This document shows positions 56,088 to 64,000 of a stretch of DNA of 64,000 nt, piece by piece. The notes below the pieces were generated by a model. The model searched no databases, had not been told where the DNA came from, and was given only the letters and a program-made list of their open reading frames with translations. This DNA comes from Coxiella endosymbiont of Dermacentor marginatus (GTDB taxonomy: Bacteria; Pseudomonadota; Gammaproteobacteria; Coxiellales; Coxiellaceae). The stretch spans positions 434,001-498,000 of the forward strand of contig NZ_OU015521.1 in NCBI RefSeq assembly GCF_907164955.1. Direction: 5' to 3'. The number at the start of each line of letters is the position of its first letter. Position 1 is the stretch's first letter. A program made the position numbers and the translations under genes.

Positions 56088-56463
56088 AGGAGATAATGTT
56101 GGAGTATTGTTGAGAGGGACAAAGCGAGAAGAGGTTGAGCGTGGACAAGTATTGGCGAAGCCTGGAACAATTACGCCGCACACAATGTTTGAAGCAGAGA
56201 TTTATGTATTATCAAAGGAAGAAGGAGGTCGGCATACGCCCTTTTTAAAAGGCTATCGACCACAGTTTTATTTTCGTACGACGGACGTGACGGGAGAGGT
56301 ATTGAGTCTACCTGAAGATGTTGAAATGGTGATGCCAGGAGATAACGTGAAGGTAACGGTGAAATTAATAGCACCGGTAGCAATGAACGAAGGGTTACGA
56401 TTTGCGGTTCGCGAAGGTGGACGTACCGTTGGAGCTGGTGTCGTAACAAAAATTATTGAGTAA
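56088..56463 (+). pseudogene. Truncated tuf (tufA remnant), C-terminal third only
   Basis: Bases 56088-56465 equal 40354-40731 at every position by eye: the last 125 or so codons of EF-Tu, covering the end of domain II and domain III. The G domain is absent. The join lies at AGGAGATAATGTT, where the ribosome-binding site after fusA resembles CAGGAGATAATG inside tuf, so a deletion through short homology fits. If translated (from TTG 56107 at best), the product cannot bind GTP. Downstream rpsJ is unaffected. Confidence 0.93.
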
Positions 56464-56479
56464 TTTTGGAAATTAAATT

Positions 56480-56824
56480 ATGGCGGTCTTTAATAATAGC
56501 AATAACAACCAACGTATTCGGATTCGATTAAAAGCATTTGATCATCGATTAATTGATCGATCTACGCGAGAAATTGTTGAGACAGCACGGCGAACAGGTG
56601 CAATTATTAAAGGTCCTATTCCGTTGCCTACAAAAATTGAGCGCTATACGGTTTTAATTTCGCCTCATGTAGATAAGGACGCTCGGGATCAATATGAAAT
56701 CCGAATTCATAAGCGATTAGTAGATATTGTGCAACCTACTGATAAAACAGTTGATGCATTAATGAAATTAGATTTAGCTGCTGGGGTGGATATTCGAATA
56801 AGTGTTGAATCAGAATCCGTTTAA
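56480..56824 (+). CDS. rpsJ: Ribosomal protein S10
   Basis: Small-subunit head protein and NusE antitermination partner of NusB, relevant to the boxA sites of the rrn operon. 114 residues versus about 103; an N-terminal extension MAVFNNSNN precedes the conserved [16 protein letters not shown]. The IKGPIPLPT and [10 protein letters not shown] motifs are present. It heads the S10 operon, following the tuf remnant. Confidence 0.95.
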   Translation: MAVFNNSNNNQRIRIRLKAFDHRLIDRSTREIVETARRTGAIIKGPIPLPTKIERYTVLISPHVDKDARDQYEIRIHKRLVDIVQPTDKTVDALMKLDLAAGVDIRISVESESV

Positions 56825-56843
56825 AATACAAAGTGGGTTATAT

Positions 56844-56890
56844 GTAGGTGTAGGTGTAGGTGTAGGTGTAGGTGTAGGTGTAGGTGTAGG
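56844..56890. repeat. Hexamer tandem repeat (GTAGGT)7.8 between rpsJ and rplC
   Basis: Nearly eight exact copies in the 131-bp spacer, about 70 bp before rplC. It lies inside the presumed S10 operon transcript, in the area where E. coli shows no such array. Copy number may vary between isolates. Confidence 0.92.
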
Positions 56891-56958
56891 GGATGTTTTG
56901 CAGGATAGCCTCTTTTTATTTTTATAAGTGGTTAGTATAGATAACTGGAGAGTAGGTG

Positions 56959-57621
56959 ATGCCTATTGGTTTAATTGGTCAAAAATGTGGTATGACTCGC
57001 ATATTTACAGAGATGGGGATTGTTGTTCCTATTACAGTAGTTGAAGTAACACCTAATCGAGTTACTCAAATAAAAACGGTTGATGTCGATGGCTATTATG
57101 CTGTTCAAGTAACCTATGGAAAAAAGTCTTTCGTTCGTGTCAATAAGGCAATGTTGGGGCATTATTCGAAAAGTGGAGTAGAAGCAGGGGAGGTGATCCG
57201 TGAATTTCGTGTTGTTTCTGATGAATTAGCCAAAATTAAGGTGGGTGATGAATTCAAGGTTAATATTTTTAAAGAAGGACAAACTGTTGATGTGCGCGGT
57301 TTAACTCGAGGTAAGGGCTTTTCTGGTACGGTAAAGCGCCATAATTTTCGCACTCAGGATGCTACCCATGGGAATTCGTTATCTCATCGCGCGCCAGGCT
57401 CCATAGGACAATGTCAAACACCAGGACGTGTGTGGAAAGGCAAAAAAATGGCGGGTCACATGGGGAATACTTATTGCACTATCCAGAATCAAGAAATTTT
57501 TAGAATTGATGTTGCACGACATCTCCTTTTAATTAAAGGTGCTTTACCAGGTGCTCCTGGTAACAAAGTGATTATTATGGAATCAACTAGAACAAGTAAA
57601 TTCGCTGATTTCAGGAGATAA
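56959..57621 (+). CDS. rplC: Ribosomal protein L3
   Basis: Early-assembly 23S binder. 220 residues from ATG 56959 ([16 protein letters not shown]); GGAG (56947-56950) lies 8 bases upstream; a GTG at 56956 is one codon earlier. Contains [18 protein letters not shown] and [10 protein letters not shown]. Followed directly by rplD. Confidence 0.96.
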   Translation: MPIGLIGQKCGMTRIFTEMGIVVPITVVEVTPNRVTQIKTVDVDGYYAVQVTYGKKSFVRVNKAMLGHYSKSGVEAGEVIREFRVVSDELAKIKVGDEFKVNIFKEGQTVDVRGLTRGKGFSGTVKRHNFRTQDATHGNSLSHRAPGSIGQCQTPGRVWKGKKMAGHMGNTYCTIQNQEIFRIDVARHLLLIKGALPGAPGNKVIIMESTRTSKFADFRR

Positions 57622-57624
57622 TTG

Positions 57625-58242
57625 ATGGAGCTTGCGGTACGCTACTTCGAAAAAAAAGAACTGAGTAAGATCGTTGTAACTGAAGCTATCTTCGGGGTGG
57701 AATTTAATGAAGGTTTAGTTCATCAAGTCATTTCTGCTTATTTATCTGGTGCACGAGCAGGTACCAAAGCACAAAAGACACGAAGTGAAGTCAGTGGTAG
57801 TGGATCCAAGCCCTGGCGACAAAAGGGAACTGGACGAGCCAGAATAGGTAGTATTCGAAGCCCTCTATGGCGTAGTGGTGGTGTGATTTTTGCAGCAAGA
57901 CCTCGCAATTTCTCGCAAAAAGTGAATCGAAAGATGTACCACCAAGCCATGATTTCTATTCTCTCTGAATTAATTCGGCAAGAGCGTTTTATTGTGGTAG
58001 AAAGTCTAAAATTAAAAGAGCCTAAAACTCGTGAGTTAAAAAACTTACTAGCAGGATTAAATATAGAAAAAGCTCTAATTATTCTTGATAGAGATGATCG
58101 AAATGTAAAGCTAGCTTCAAGAAATATGATCAATGTCATAACTTTGAATTCTATAACGGTAGACCCAGTCAGCCTTGTTACTTCGGAAAATGTATTGATT
58201 ACAATAGATGCTTTAAAAAAGCTTTGGGAGAGACTTTCGTGA
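57625..58242 (+). CDS. rplD: Ribosomal protein L4
   Basis: Lines the exit tunnel and, in E. coli, autoregulates the S10 operon. 205 residues from ATG 57625, 3 bp after rplC, with AGGAG at 57613-57617. Contains [26 protein letters not shown]. Its stop overlaps the rplW start (GTGA). Confidence 0.96.
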   Translation: MELAVRYFEKKELSKIVVTEAIFGVEFNEGLVHQVISAYLSGARAGTKAQKTRSEVSGSGSKPWRQKGTGRARIGSIRSPLWRSGGVIFAARPRNFSQKVNRKMYHQAMISILSELIRQERFIVVESLKLKEPKTRELKNLLAGLNIEKALIILDRDDRNVKLASRNMINVITLNSITVDPVSLVTSENVLITIDALKKLWERLS

Positions 58243-58526
58243 ATCAAGAAAGGTTATTAAAAGTTCTTATTGGTCATTATGTATCAGAAAAGAGTGCTTT
58301 ATTTACAGGTCAGCATACATTTAAAGTGTTACCTAATGCAACGAAATCTGAAATTAAGGCATCTGTAAGAAATCAATTTAATGTCACGGTAAAGGCAGTG
58401 CGTGTTTGTAATGTTAAAGGGAAAACTACGCGATTTAGAAAAGTGCAAAGTCAACGTAAAAATTGGAGAAAGGCGTATGTTACGTTAGTATCAGGTAATG
58501 AAATTGATATTGTAGCTAGCAAATGA
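58239..58526 (+). CDS. rplW: Ribosomal protein L23
   Basis: Tunnel-exit protein contacting trigger factor and SRP. 95 residues from GTG 58239 ([19 protein letters not shown]), with GGGAGAGA upstream; an earlier frame start overlaps rplD further. Ends with the VTL motif region. 19 bp before rplB. Confidence 0.94.
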   Translation: MNQERLLKVLIGHYVSEKSALFTGQHTFKVLPNATKSEIKASVRNQFNVTVKAVRVCNVKGKTTRFRKVQSQRKNWRKAYVTLVSGNEIDIVASK

Positions 58527-58545
58527 GAGTTGGAGTAAATAAGAA

Positions 58546-59370
58546 ATGGCTTTAGTAAAAACAAAACCTACGTCACCGGGACGACGCTTCGTTATCAAAG
58601 TTGTACATCCAAATTTGCACAAAGGCGAGCCACATGCACCATTAATAGAGAGTAGAAAGCTTATTAATTGTCGTAACAACCAGGGACGTATTACTGTACG
58701 CCATCGCGGCGGTGGGCACAAGCGCCATTATCGAATTATTGACTTTAAGCGTGATAAGAAAGGTAAGGGTATCGTAGAACGGTTAGAATATGATCCAAAT
58801 CGTAGCTCTTATATTGCCTTAGTCTTATTTCCAGATGGAGAACGCCGCTATATTATAGCTCCCAAAGGGATCCATCAAGGTTCATTCGTAGTTTCAGGAG
58901 AAGATGCGCCTATTAGTCCCGGCAATTGTTTACTATTGCAGAATATTCCCCTAGGGACTACTATTCATAACCTTGAATTAAAACCAAGAAAAGGAGCACA
59001 GCTTATCAGAAGTGCGGGTACTTCCGCCCAATTAGTGGCAAGAGATGGGATTTACGCTATTGTTCGAATGCGCTCAGGCGAGATGAGAAAAATTTTAATT
59101 AGTTGCCGTGCCTGTGTAGGAGAAGTATCCAATCCGGAACATAATTTACGTTCGTTAGGTAAAGCAGGTGCTAAACGCTGGCGTGGTCGGCGACCTACTG
59201 TTCGTGGTGTAGCTATGAATCCAGTAGATCATCCTCATGGAGGAGGCGAAGGTAAGACTTCAGGAGGTCGTCATCCAGTTTCTCCTACGGGTAAACCAAC
59301 AAAAGGTTATAAAACACGCCATAATAAACGTACGACTAATATGATCATTCGTAGTCGGCATAAAAAGTAG
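58546..59370 (+). CDS. rplB: Ribosomal protein L2
   Basis: Large-subunit core protein near the peptidyl-transferase centre. 274 residues. Contains the conserved [25 protein letters not shown] stretch with the His required for activity and a basic C-terminus. Followed by rpsS after 19 bp. Confidence 0.97.
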   Translation: MALVKTKPTSPGRRFVIKVVHPNLHKGEPHAPLIESRKLINCRNNQGRITVRHRGGGHKRHYRIIDFKRDKKGKGIVERLEYDPNRSSYIALVLFPDGERRYIIAPKGIHQGSFVVSGEDAPISPGNCLLLQNIPLGTTIHNLELKPRKGAQLIRSAGTSAQLVARDGIYAIVRMRSGEMRKILISCRACVGEVSNPEHNLRSLGKAGAKRWRGRRPTVRGVAMNPVDHPHGGGEGKTSGGRHPVSPTGKPTKGYKTRHNKRTTNMIIRSRHKK

Positions 59371-59389
59371 AAGAAGAGGTATTAAAAAA

Positions 59390-59671
59390 GTGCCAAGATC
59401 AATAAATAAAGGTCCATTTGTAGATCATCATCTTTTAAAGAAGGTGGAACAAGCGCAAAAAGAAGGCAGCAAGCGACCTATTAAAACTTGGTCGCGGCGC
59501 TCCATGATCACTCCTGAAATGGTAGGCCTGACTATTGCTATCCATAACGGGCGTCAACACGTGCCTATTTACATTTCAGAAAACATGGTAGGACATAAAT
59601 TAGGGGAATTTGTTATAACTCGTACTTTTAAAGCTCATTCAGGTGATCGTAAAGTAAAGAAAGAGAGTTGA
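59390..59671 (+). CDS. rpsS: Ribosomal protein S19
   Basis: Small-subunit head protein. 93 residues from GTG 59390 ([18 protein letters not shown]). The motif [24 protein letters not shown] is typical. Its TGA overlaps the ATG run at the start of rplV. Confidence 0.96.
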   Translation: MPRSINKGPFVDHHLLKKVEQAQKEGSKRPIKTWSRRSMITPEMVGLTIAIHNGRQHVPIYISENMVGHKLGEFVITRTFKAHSGDRKVKKES

Positions 59672-59673
59672 TG

Positions 59674-60036
59674 ATGAAAGTTAGTGCAAAATTGAAATAT
59701 GCACATATTTCAGCTCAAAAGGTAAGACTTGTAGCTAATCAGGTTAAAGGTTTACCGGTTGAAAAAGCGGTTGATTTGTTGCGCTTTAGCAATAAAAAAG
59801 CTGCAGTTATTATAAAAAAAGTTTTAGATTCAGCTATTGCCAATGCCGAGCATAATAAGAGCGCTGATATGGATGAGTTAAAAGTATTGTCAGTAACAAT
59901 TGATGAAGGTCCTATGGCGCGAAGATTTCGCACTCGAGCTCGTGGCCGCGCTGATCGAATTTTGAAGCGTACTTGTCATGTTACTATTGAAGTATCGGAT
60001 TATCGAGTGGAGGAGATTAATGGGTCAAAAAGTTAA
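59674..60036 (+). CDS. rplV: Ribosomal protein L22
   Basis: Tunnel-lining protein with a beta-hairpin. About 120 residues; starts TTG 59668, ATG 59671 and ATG 59674 are one codon apart; I prefer 59674 because GAGAG (59663-59667) is 6 bases upstream. Contains [14 protein letters not shown] and the C-terminal [18 protein letters not shown]. Overlaps rpsC by 17 bases. Confidence 0.94.
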   Translation: MKVSAKLKYAHISAQKVRLVANQVKGLPVEKAVDLLRFSNKKAAVIIKKVLDSAIANAEHNKSADMDELKVLSVTIDEGPMARRFRTRARGRADRILKRTCHVTIEVSDYRVEEINGSKS

Positions 60037-60691
60037 TCCCGTTGGGATACGGCTTGGTATTACAAGAGATTGGACGTCCAACTGGTATGCAGATAAAAAA
60101 GATTTTGCTGATCATTTAAACGATGATTTAAAAGTACGTCAATTTTTAGAAGAACGCTTAAAAGGTGCGGCTATTAGCCGAATCCAAATTGAACGGCCAG
60201 CTCGAAATGCTAAAATTGCAATTTACTCTGCACGTCCGGGTGTAATCATTGGAAAGAAAGGTGGAGAAATTGAGGCCTTGCGTGTAGAAATATCGAAAGT
60301 AATAAAAGTGCCGGTGCACATCACTATTGAAGAAATTCGAAAACCTGAATTAGATGCAAAATTAGTAGCAGAAAGTGTTGCCCAACAATTAGAGCGCCGA
60401 GTCATGTTTCGAAGAGCTATGAAACGCGCTGTACAAAATACTCTGCGTCAAGGTGCCTTTGGAATTAAGATAAGCGTGAGTGGGCGCTTGGGTGGAGCTG
60501 AGATCGCTCGTACTGAGTGGTATCGAGAGGGGCGTGTTCCTCTGCATACGTTTCGAGCTGATATTGATTATGCGACAGCTACAGCTAAAACTACTTATGG
60601 AACAATAGGGGTAAAGGTGTGGATTTTTAAAGGAGAAATCCATGCGATGAGAGCAAAAACGTCAACTGAAGTAGTTGAGGAAGTGAAATAG
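60020..60691 (+). CDS. rpsC: Ribosomal protein S3
   Basis: Small-subunit mRNA-entry protein with KH domain. 223 residues from ATG 60020 ([14 protein letters not shown]); GGAGGAG (60009-60014 region) is a strong site, and the longer frame upstream is ignored. KH core [14 protein letters not shown] is present. rplP starts 11 bp later. Confidence 0.97.
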   Translation: MGQKVNPVGIRLGITRDWTSNWYADKKDFADHLNDDLKVRQFLEERLKGAAISRIQIERPARNAKIAIYSARPGVIIGKKGGEIEALRVEISKVIKVPVHITIEEIRKPELDAKLVAESVAQQLERRVMFRRAMKRAVQNTLRQGAFGIKISVSGRLGGAEIARTEWYREGRVPLHTFRADIDYATATAKTTYGTIGVKVWIFKGEIHAMRAKTSTEVVEEVK

Positions 60692-60702
60692 GAAACGATT
60701 AA

Positions 60703-61116
60703 ATGCTGCAACCAAGTAACAGAAAGTACCGAAAAGATTTTAAAGGCCGAAATCGAAGAGTAGCTCATCGTGGCAATCGGGTTAGTTTTGGAGAGTTTGG
60801 TCTCAAAGCAACAGCTTACGCTCGAATCACTGCGCGTCAACTAGAAGCCGCCAGACGTGCTCTTTCACGACATATAAAGCGCGGTGGCAAGATTATCATC
60901 CGTATCTTTCCAGATAAACCAATTACGAAAAAGCCTTTGGAGGTGCGTCAAGGTAAGGGTAAGGGGAGCGTTGAATATTGGGTAGCGCTTGTACAACCTG
61001 GGCGAATGCTGTTCGAAATTGAAGGGATTGATGAAGTCCTGGCTCGTGAAGCTTTAGATCGAACAGCAGCTAAATTGCCTGTGAAATGCGTGTTTGTTAA
61101 ACGGACGGTAATATAA
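60703..61116 (+). CDS. rplP: Ribosomal protein L16
   Basis: Positions the CCA end of tRNA. 137 residues from ATG 60703 ([18 protein letters not shown]). The [19 protein letters not shown] signature is intact. Its TAA overlaps the ATG of rpmC. Confidence 0.96.
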   Translation: MLQPSNRKYRKDFKGRNRRVAHRGNRVSFGEFGLKATAYARITARQLEAARRALSRHIKRGGKIIIRIFPDKPITKKPLEVRQGKGKGSVEYWVALVQPGRMLFEIEGIDEVLAREALDRTAAKLPVKCVFVKRTVI

Positions 61117-61319
61117 TGAAAGCCAATGAATTCCGTAATAAGACAGAAGCTGAACTTAAAAAAGAGTTAATTGCTTTTTTGAAAGAGCAATTCAATTTAC
61201 GTATGCAAAAAGGTATGAGAGAAGTTTCCCACTCACATTTCTATAAACAGGTACGACGCAATATTGCTCGTGTTAAGACTATCTTGAAAGAAAGAGAGAG
61301 GAATATGTTTTATGAGTAG
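61116..61319 (+). CDS. rpmC: Ribosomal protein L29
   Basis: Tunnel-exit protein. 67 residues: coiled helices, with [24 protein letters not shown] and [21 protein letters not shown]. Overlaps rplP by one base and rpsQ by eight. Confidence 0.93.
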   Translation: MKANEFRNKTEAELKKELIAFLKEQFNLRMQKGMREVSHSHFYKQVRRNIARVKTILKERERNMFYE

Positions 61320-61578
61320 GAATGAGAAAGTAGTTCGTGCCCTAACAGGAACCGTGGTTAGCAACAAAATGAATGACACAGTTGTTGTATTAGTAGAACA
61401 GCAAGTAAAGCACCCTAAATATGGGAAGTTTATCAAACGTTCTACAAAACTGCGTGCACACGATCAAGGGAATAAATGTCAGGAAGGCGATACCGTAACC
61501 ATTTGTGAAACACGTCCTATTTCAAAAACGAAAAGATGGATGTTGGTAAAAATTAGAAAAAAATCGGAAAAGATATGA
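61312..61578 (+). CDS. rpsQ: Ribosomal protein S17
   Basis: Small-subunit 16S binder with an OB fold. 88 residues from ATG 61312. Contains [17 protein letters not shown] and [21 protein letters not shown]. Overlaps rpmC; rplN follows after about 10 bp. Confidence 0.95.
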   Translation: MSRNEKVVRALTGTVVSNKMNDTVVVLVEQQVKHPKYGKFIKRSTKLRAHDQGNKCQEGDTVTICETRPISKTKRWMLVKIRKKSEKI

Positions 61579-61588
61579 GGAATTAATG

Positions 61589-61957
61589 ATGATTCAGGCA
61601 CAGTCAGTTGTTGATGTGGCAGATAATAGTGGAGCTAGACGCGTGATGTGCATTAAAGTTTTAGGTGGTTCTAAACGTCGTTACGCAAATATTGGTGATG
61701 TCATTACAGTGAGTATTAAAGAAGCGACTCCGCGGGGAAAAGTAAAAAAGGGTGATGTAATGAAAGCTGTGGTAGTGCGAACATGTAAGGGTGTTCGACG
61801 GGATGATGGGTCGGTAATTCGATTTGATAGCAATGCAGTGGTGCTGTTAAGCAATCAGTTACAACCGATAGGTACACGGATTTTTGGGCCGGTGACTCGC
61901 GAATTACGGACCGACAATTTTATGAAAATTATTTCCTTAGCCTTAGAAGTTTTATAA
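61589..61957 (+). CDS. rplN: Ribosomal protein L14
   Basis: Subunit-interface protein. 122 residues from ATG 61589 ([19 protein letters not shown]); an in-frame ATG at 61586 one codon earlier is possible. Contains [21 protein letters not shown] and the C-terminal [13 protein letters not shown] lies at 61577-61580. Confidence 0.96.
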   Translation: MIQAQSVVDVADNSGARRVMCIKVLGGSKRRYANIGDVITVSIKEATPRGKVKKGDVMKAVVVRTCKGVRRDDGSVIRFDSNAVVLLSNQLQPIGTRIFGPVTRELRTDNFMKIISLALEVL

Positions 61958-61968
61958 TAGATGACAAG

Positions 61969-62295
61969 ATGATGACAATGAAGAAAATTAAAAAAGATGA
62001 TACCGTTGTTGTAATGACAGGAAAAGATAAAGGTCGTCAAGGTAAAGTACTAAAGGTTTTATCTAATGGGCGGGTATTGGTTGAAGGCGTTAATCTAGTT
62101 AAAAAACATGTAAGGCCTAATCCCAATAAAAATGAACAGGGAGGGATATTAGAAAGAGAATCAGGGATTCATGTGTCTAATGTCGCTATTTATAATCCTA
62201 CCACTAAAAAACTGGATCGCGTGAGAATTAAAGTACTTGAGAATGGATTGAAAGTTCGAATATTTGCATCAAATTTCGAACTGATTGATGTATAA
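61969..62295 (+). CDS. rplX: Ribosomal protein L24
   Basis: Early-assembly large-subunit protein with a KOW motif ([17 protein letters not shown]). 108 residues from ATG 61969; ATG 61972 and 61978 are alternatives, the last giving MKKIKKDD closest to the usual start. Twelve bp after rplN. Confidence 0.93.
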   Translation: MMTMKKIKKDDTVVVMTGKDKGRQGKVLKVLSNGRVLVEGVNLVKKHVRPNPNKNEQGGILERESGIHVSNVAIYNPTTKKLDRVRIKVLENGLKVRIFASNFELIDV

Positions 62296-62304
62296 GGAAA
62301 AAAT

Positions 62305-62847
62305 ATGGTAGAACTACAGGAACTCTACAAAAAAGTGATTATCCCAAATTTGCAAAAAGAATTTGGTTTTAAATCTATGATGGCCGTTCCACGTATTGAG
62401 AAAATTACTTTAAATATAGGTACCGGTGAAGCCGTAGCTGATAAAAAAGTAATTGAACATGCTATGGGCGACATGATGAGAATTTCAGGTCAGAAACCCA
62501 TTATTACTTATGTGCGTAAATCGGAGGCTGGTTTTAAAATTCGTACTGGGTGGCCTATTGGCTGTAAGGTAACCTTGCGCCGGAAACGCATGTATGAATT
62601 TTTGAAACGATTAATTTCGATTGCAATACCTCGTATTCGGGATTTTCGAGGTTTTAACGCTAAATCTTTTGACGGACGAGGTAACTTTAGTTTAGGAATT
62701 CAAGAACAAATTGTTTTTCCAGAAATTCAATACGATAGAGTCGATGCTATTCGTGGGATGGATATTACTATTACCACTACAGCAAGAACTAATGAAGAAG
62801 GAAAAGCTTTATTAAAAGCTTTTAGTTTCCCATTAAAAGATTTATAA
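62305..62847 (+). CDS. rplE: Ribosomal protein L5
   Basis: 5S rRNA-binding protein of the central protuberance. 180 residues from ATG 62305. Contains [37 protein letters not shown] and [20 protein letters not shown]. Nine bp after rplX, with AAGGAAAAA upstream. Confidence 0.96.
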   Translation: MVELQELYKKVIIPNLQKEFGFKSMMAVPRIEKITLNIGTGEAVADKKVIEHAMGDMMRISGQKPIITYVRKSEAGFKIRTGWPIGCKVTLRRKRMYEFLKRLISIAIPRIRDFRGFNAKSFDGRGNFSLGIQEQIVFPEIQYDRVDAIRGMDITITTTARTNEEGKALLKAFSFPLKDL

Positions 62848-62874
62848 AAACCAAAAGAGGTTATAATAAGAGCT

Positions 62875-63174
62875 ATGGCAAAATTAAGTGTCATCGAACG
62901 AAATAAAAGACGTATTCAACAATCTCAAAAGGCGCGAAAAAGACGTTTTGAATTAAAGCAAATCTTTAAAAAAGGTACTCCTGAAGATCAAGAGTTAGCT
63001 CTACTAAAATTACAAAAAAGTCCTCGAAATGAGTCAACAGTTCGAGTGAGACACCGATGTCGAACATGTGGTCGTCCTTGTGGCACACTTAAAAAATTTG
63101 GGTTGTGTCGAATTCACTTGCGGGAAGCTGCGATGAGGGGCGATGTGCCCGGATTAAAAAAAGCGAGTTGGTAA
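62875..63174 (+). CDS. rpsN: Ribosomal protein S14
   Basis: Small-subunit head protein. 99 residues, so the long, zinc-independent form; the C-terminus [28 protein letters not shown] has extra cysteines, with a CxxC pattern as in C+ forms. Start ATG 62875. Three bp gap before rpsH. Confidence 0.94.
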   Translation: MAKLSVIERNKRRIQQSQKARKRRFELKQIFKKGTPEDQELALLKLQKSPRNESTVRVRHRCRTCGRPCGTLKKFGLCRIHLREAAMRGDVPGLKKASW

Positions 63175-63177
63175 TTT

Positions 63178-63570
63178 ATGATGCAAGATCCTATATCCGA
63201 TATGTTAACGCGTATTCGCAATGCGCAAGCAGTGGCAAAAAAAGAAGTTGTTATACCTTCATCAAAATTAAAATTAAGCATTACAAAAGTGTTAAAGAAG
63301 GAAGGTTATATTATTGATTATCGTGAAGAAAACAACATAACCAAAAATCAATTAGTAATTATCTTGAAATATCATGAAGCAAGGCCTGTTATTTCAACTC
63401 TAAAACGTGTTAGCGGTCCTTCTTTGCGTGTATACAAAGGTAAGAATAAACTACCTAAAATAAATAATGGCTTAGGTGTTGTCATTGTTTCGACTTCAAA
63501 GGGTGTAATGTCTGGTCGGCAGGCACGACATTATGGTGAAGGTGGGGAAATCATCTGCTACGTTAGCTAG
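63178..63570 (+). CDS. rpsH: Ribosomal protein S8
   Basis: 16S central-domain binder and, in E. coli, repressor of the spc operon. 130 residues from ATG 63178 ([19 protein letters not shown]). C-terminal [25 protein letters not shown] is typical. Confidence 0.95.
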   Translation: MMQDPISDMLTRIRNAQAVAKKEVVIPSSKLKLSITKVLKKEGYIIDYREENNITKNQLVIILKYHEARPVISTLKRVSGPSLRVYKGKNKLPKINNGLGVVIVSTSKGVMSGRQARHYGEGGEIICYVS

Positions 63571-63583
63571 GAAAGAAAACATT

Positions 63584-64000
63584 ATGATAAGTCGTGTGGT
63601 AAAAAATCCAATTAAGATCCCATCTGGTGTTGATGTTAAAGTCCATGGTCGATTCGTAACGGTGAAAGGTAAATTCGGTGAACTTACTCAAATAATGCAT
63701 GACGTCGTTAAAGTTACACAAGAGGGTAATAAACTCCAAATAATGTCAGAAAATGATTTGCCGGAGTCAAATGCGTTAGTAGGAACAACTCATGCTGTAA
63801 CTCAAAACATGGTGCGTGGTGTTCATGAAGGATTTCAACGAAAATTAGTAATAGTAGGAGTTGGTTATCGTGCGAAGGCTCAAGGAAAAACGTTAAATTT
63901 AACAATCGGATTTTCACATCCAGTGGAAATTGAAATTCCAGAGGGTATTACTGTAGAAACTCCTAGTACAACTGAGATCATTGTCAAGGGTGCTGATCGG
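63584..64000 (+). CDS. rplF: Ribosomal protein L6 (3' end outside window)
   Basis: Large-subunit protein near the sarcin-ricin loop. The frame opens at ATG 63584 ([16 protein letters not shown]), 13 bp after rpsH, with GAAAGAAAA upstream, and runs off the window after 139 codons. The first L6 repeat and the motif [28 protein letters not shown] are visible; the C-terminal signature lies beyond the edge. Confidence 0.94.
   Translation, partial: MISRVVKNPIKIPSGVDVKVHGRFVTVKGKFGELTQIMHDVVKVTQEGNKLQIMSENDLPESNALVGTTHAVTQNMVRGVHEGFQRKLVIVGVGYRAKAQGKTLNLTIGFSHPVEIEIPEGITVETPSTTEIIVKGADR

Overview
The window is a gammaproteobacterial chromosome segment, most likely from a tick-associated Coxiella-like endosymbiont. 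This rests on the Coxiella-type 16S rRNA and gene order (dcw cluster, dciA/secA, one rrn operon, tufB-secE-nusG-rpl-rpoBC, str and S10 operons), on low G+C, and on long AT-rich spacers without genes. The species assignment is inference; no database search was possible.

Layout. 1-8469: dcw peptidoglycan/division genes murF (partial)-mraY-murD-ftsW-murG-murC-murB-ftsQ. 8470-10232: gene-free DNA splitting the cluster. 10233-13597: ftsA-ftsZ-lpxC. 13598-25366: scattered genes (dciA, secA, coaE, tRNA-Thr(CGT), an M23 peptidase, tyrS) in eroded DNA. 25367-30905: one rrn operon (16S, tRNA-Ile, tRNA-Ala, 23S, 5S). 30906-39074: isolated coaA, gltX, tRNA-Thr(TGT), a Bax-inhibitor-1-like membrane protein and an Sfp-type phosphopantetheinyl transferase. 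39075-64000: dense translation/transcription genes, from tRNA-Tyr-Gly-Thr-tuf-tRNA-Trp through secE-nusG, rplKAJL, rpoBC, rpsL-rpsG-fusA and a truncated second tuf, to rpsJ...rplF (cut by the window end).

How it fits together. Core functions are intact: lipid II synthesis, Z-ring assembly, lipid A synthesis, Sec export, CoA synthesis, tRNA charging, ribosomes and RNA polymerase. DNA between them looks decayed. Signs of ongoing reduction are: a second tuf gene cut to its last 378 bp yet identical to the intact copy; ftsQ with an in-frame TGA at codon 9; a 1.76-kb gap between ftsQ and ftsA; and no type IV pilus genes between coaE and tRNA-Thr.

Unexplained structure includes several long, perfect inverted repeats in spacers, hexamer and heptamer microsatellites, two lengthened hairpins in 23S rRNA, an extra segment of about 35 residues in ribosomal protein S7, and a tuf gene with strongly purine-ending codons. 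I saw no CRISPR array, transposase, prophage or obvious new multi-gene system.
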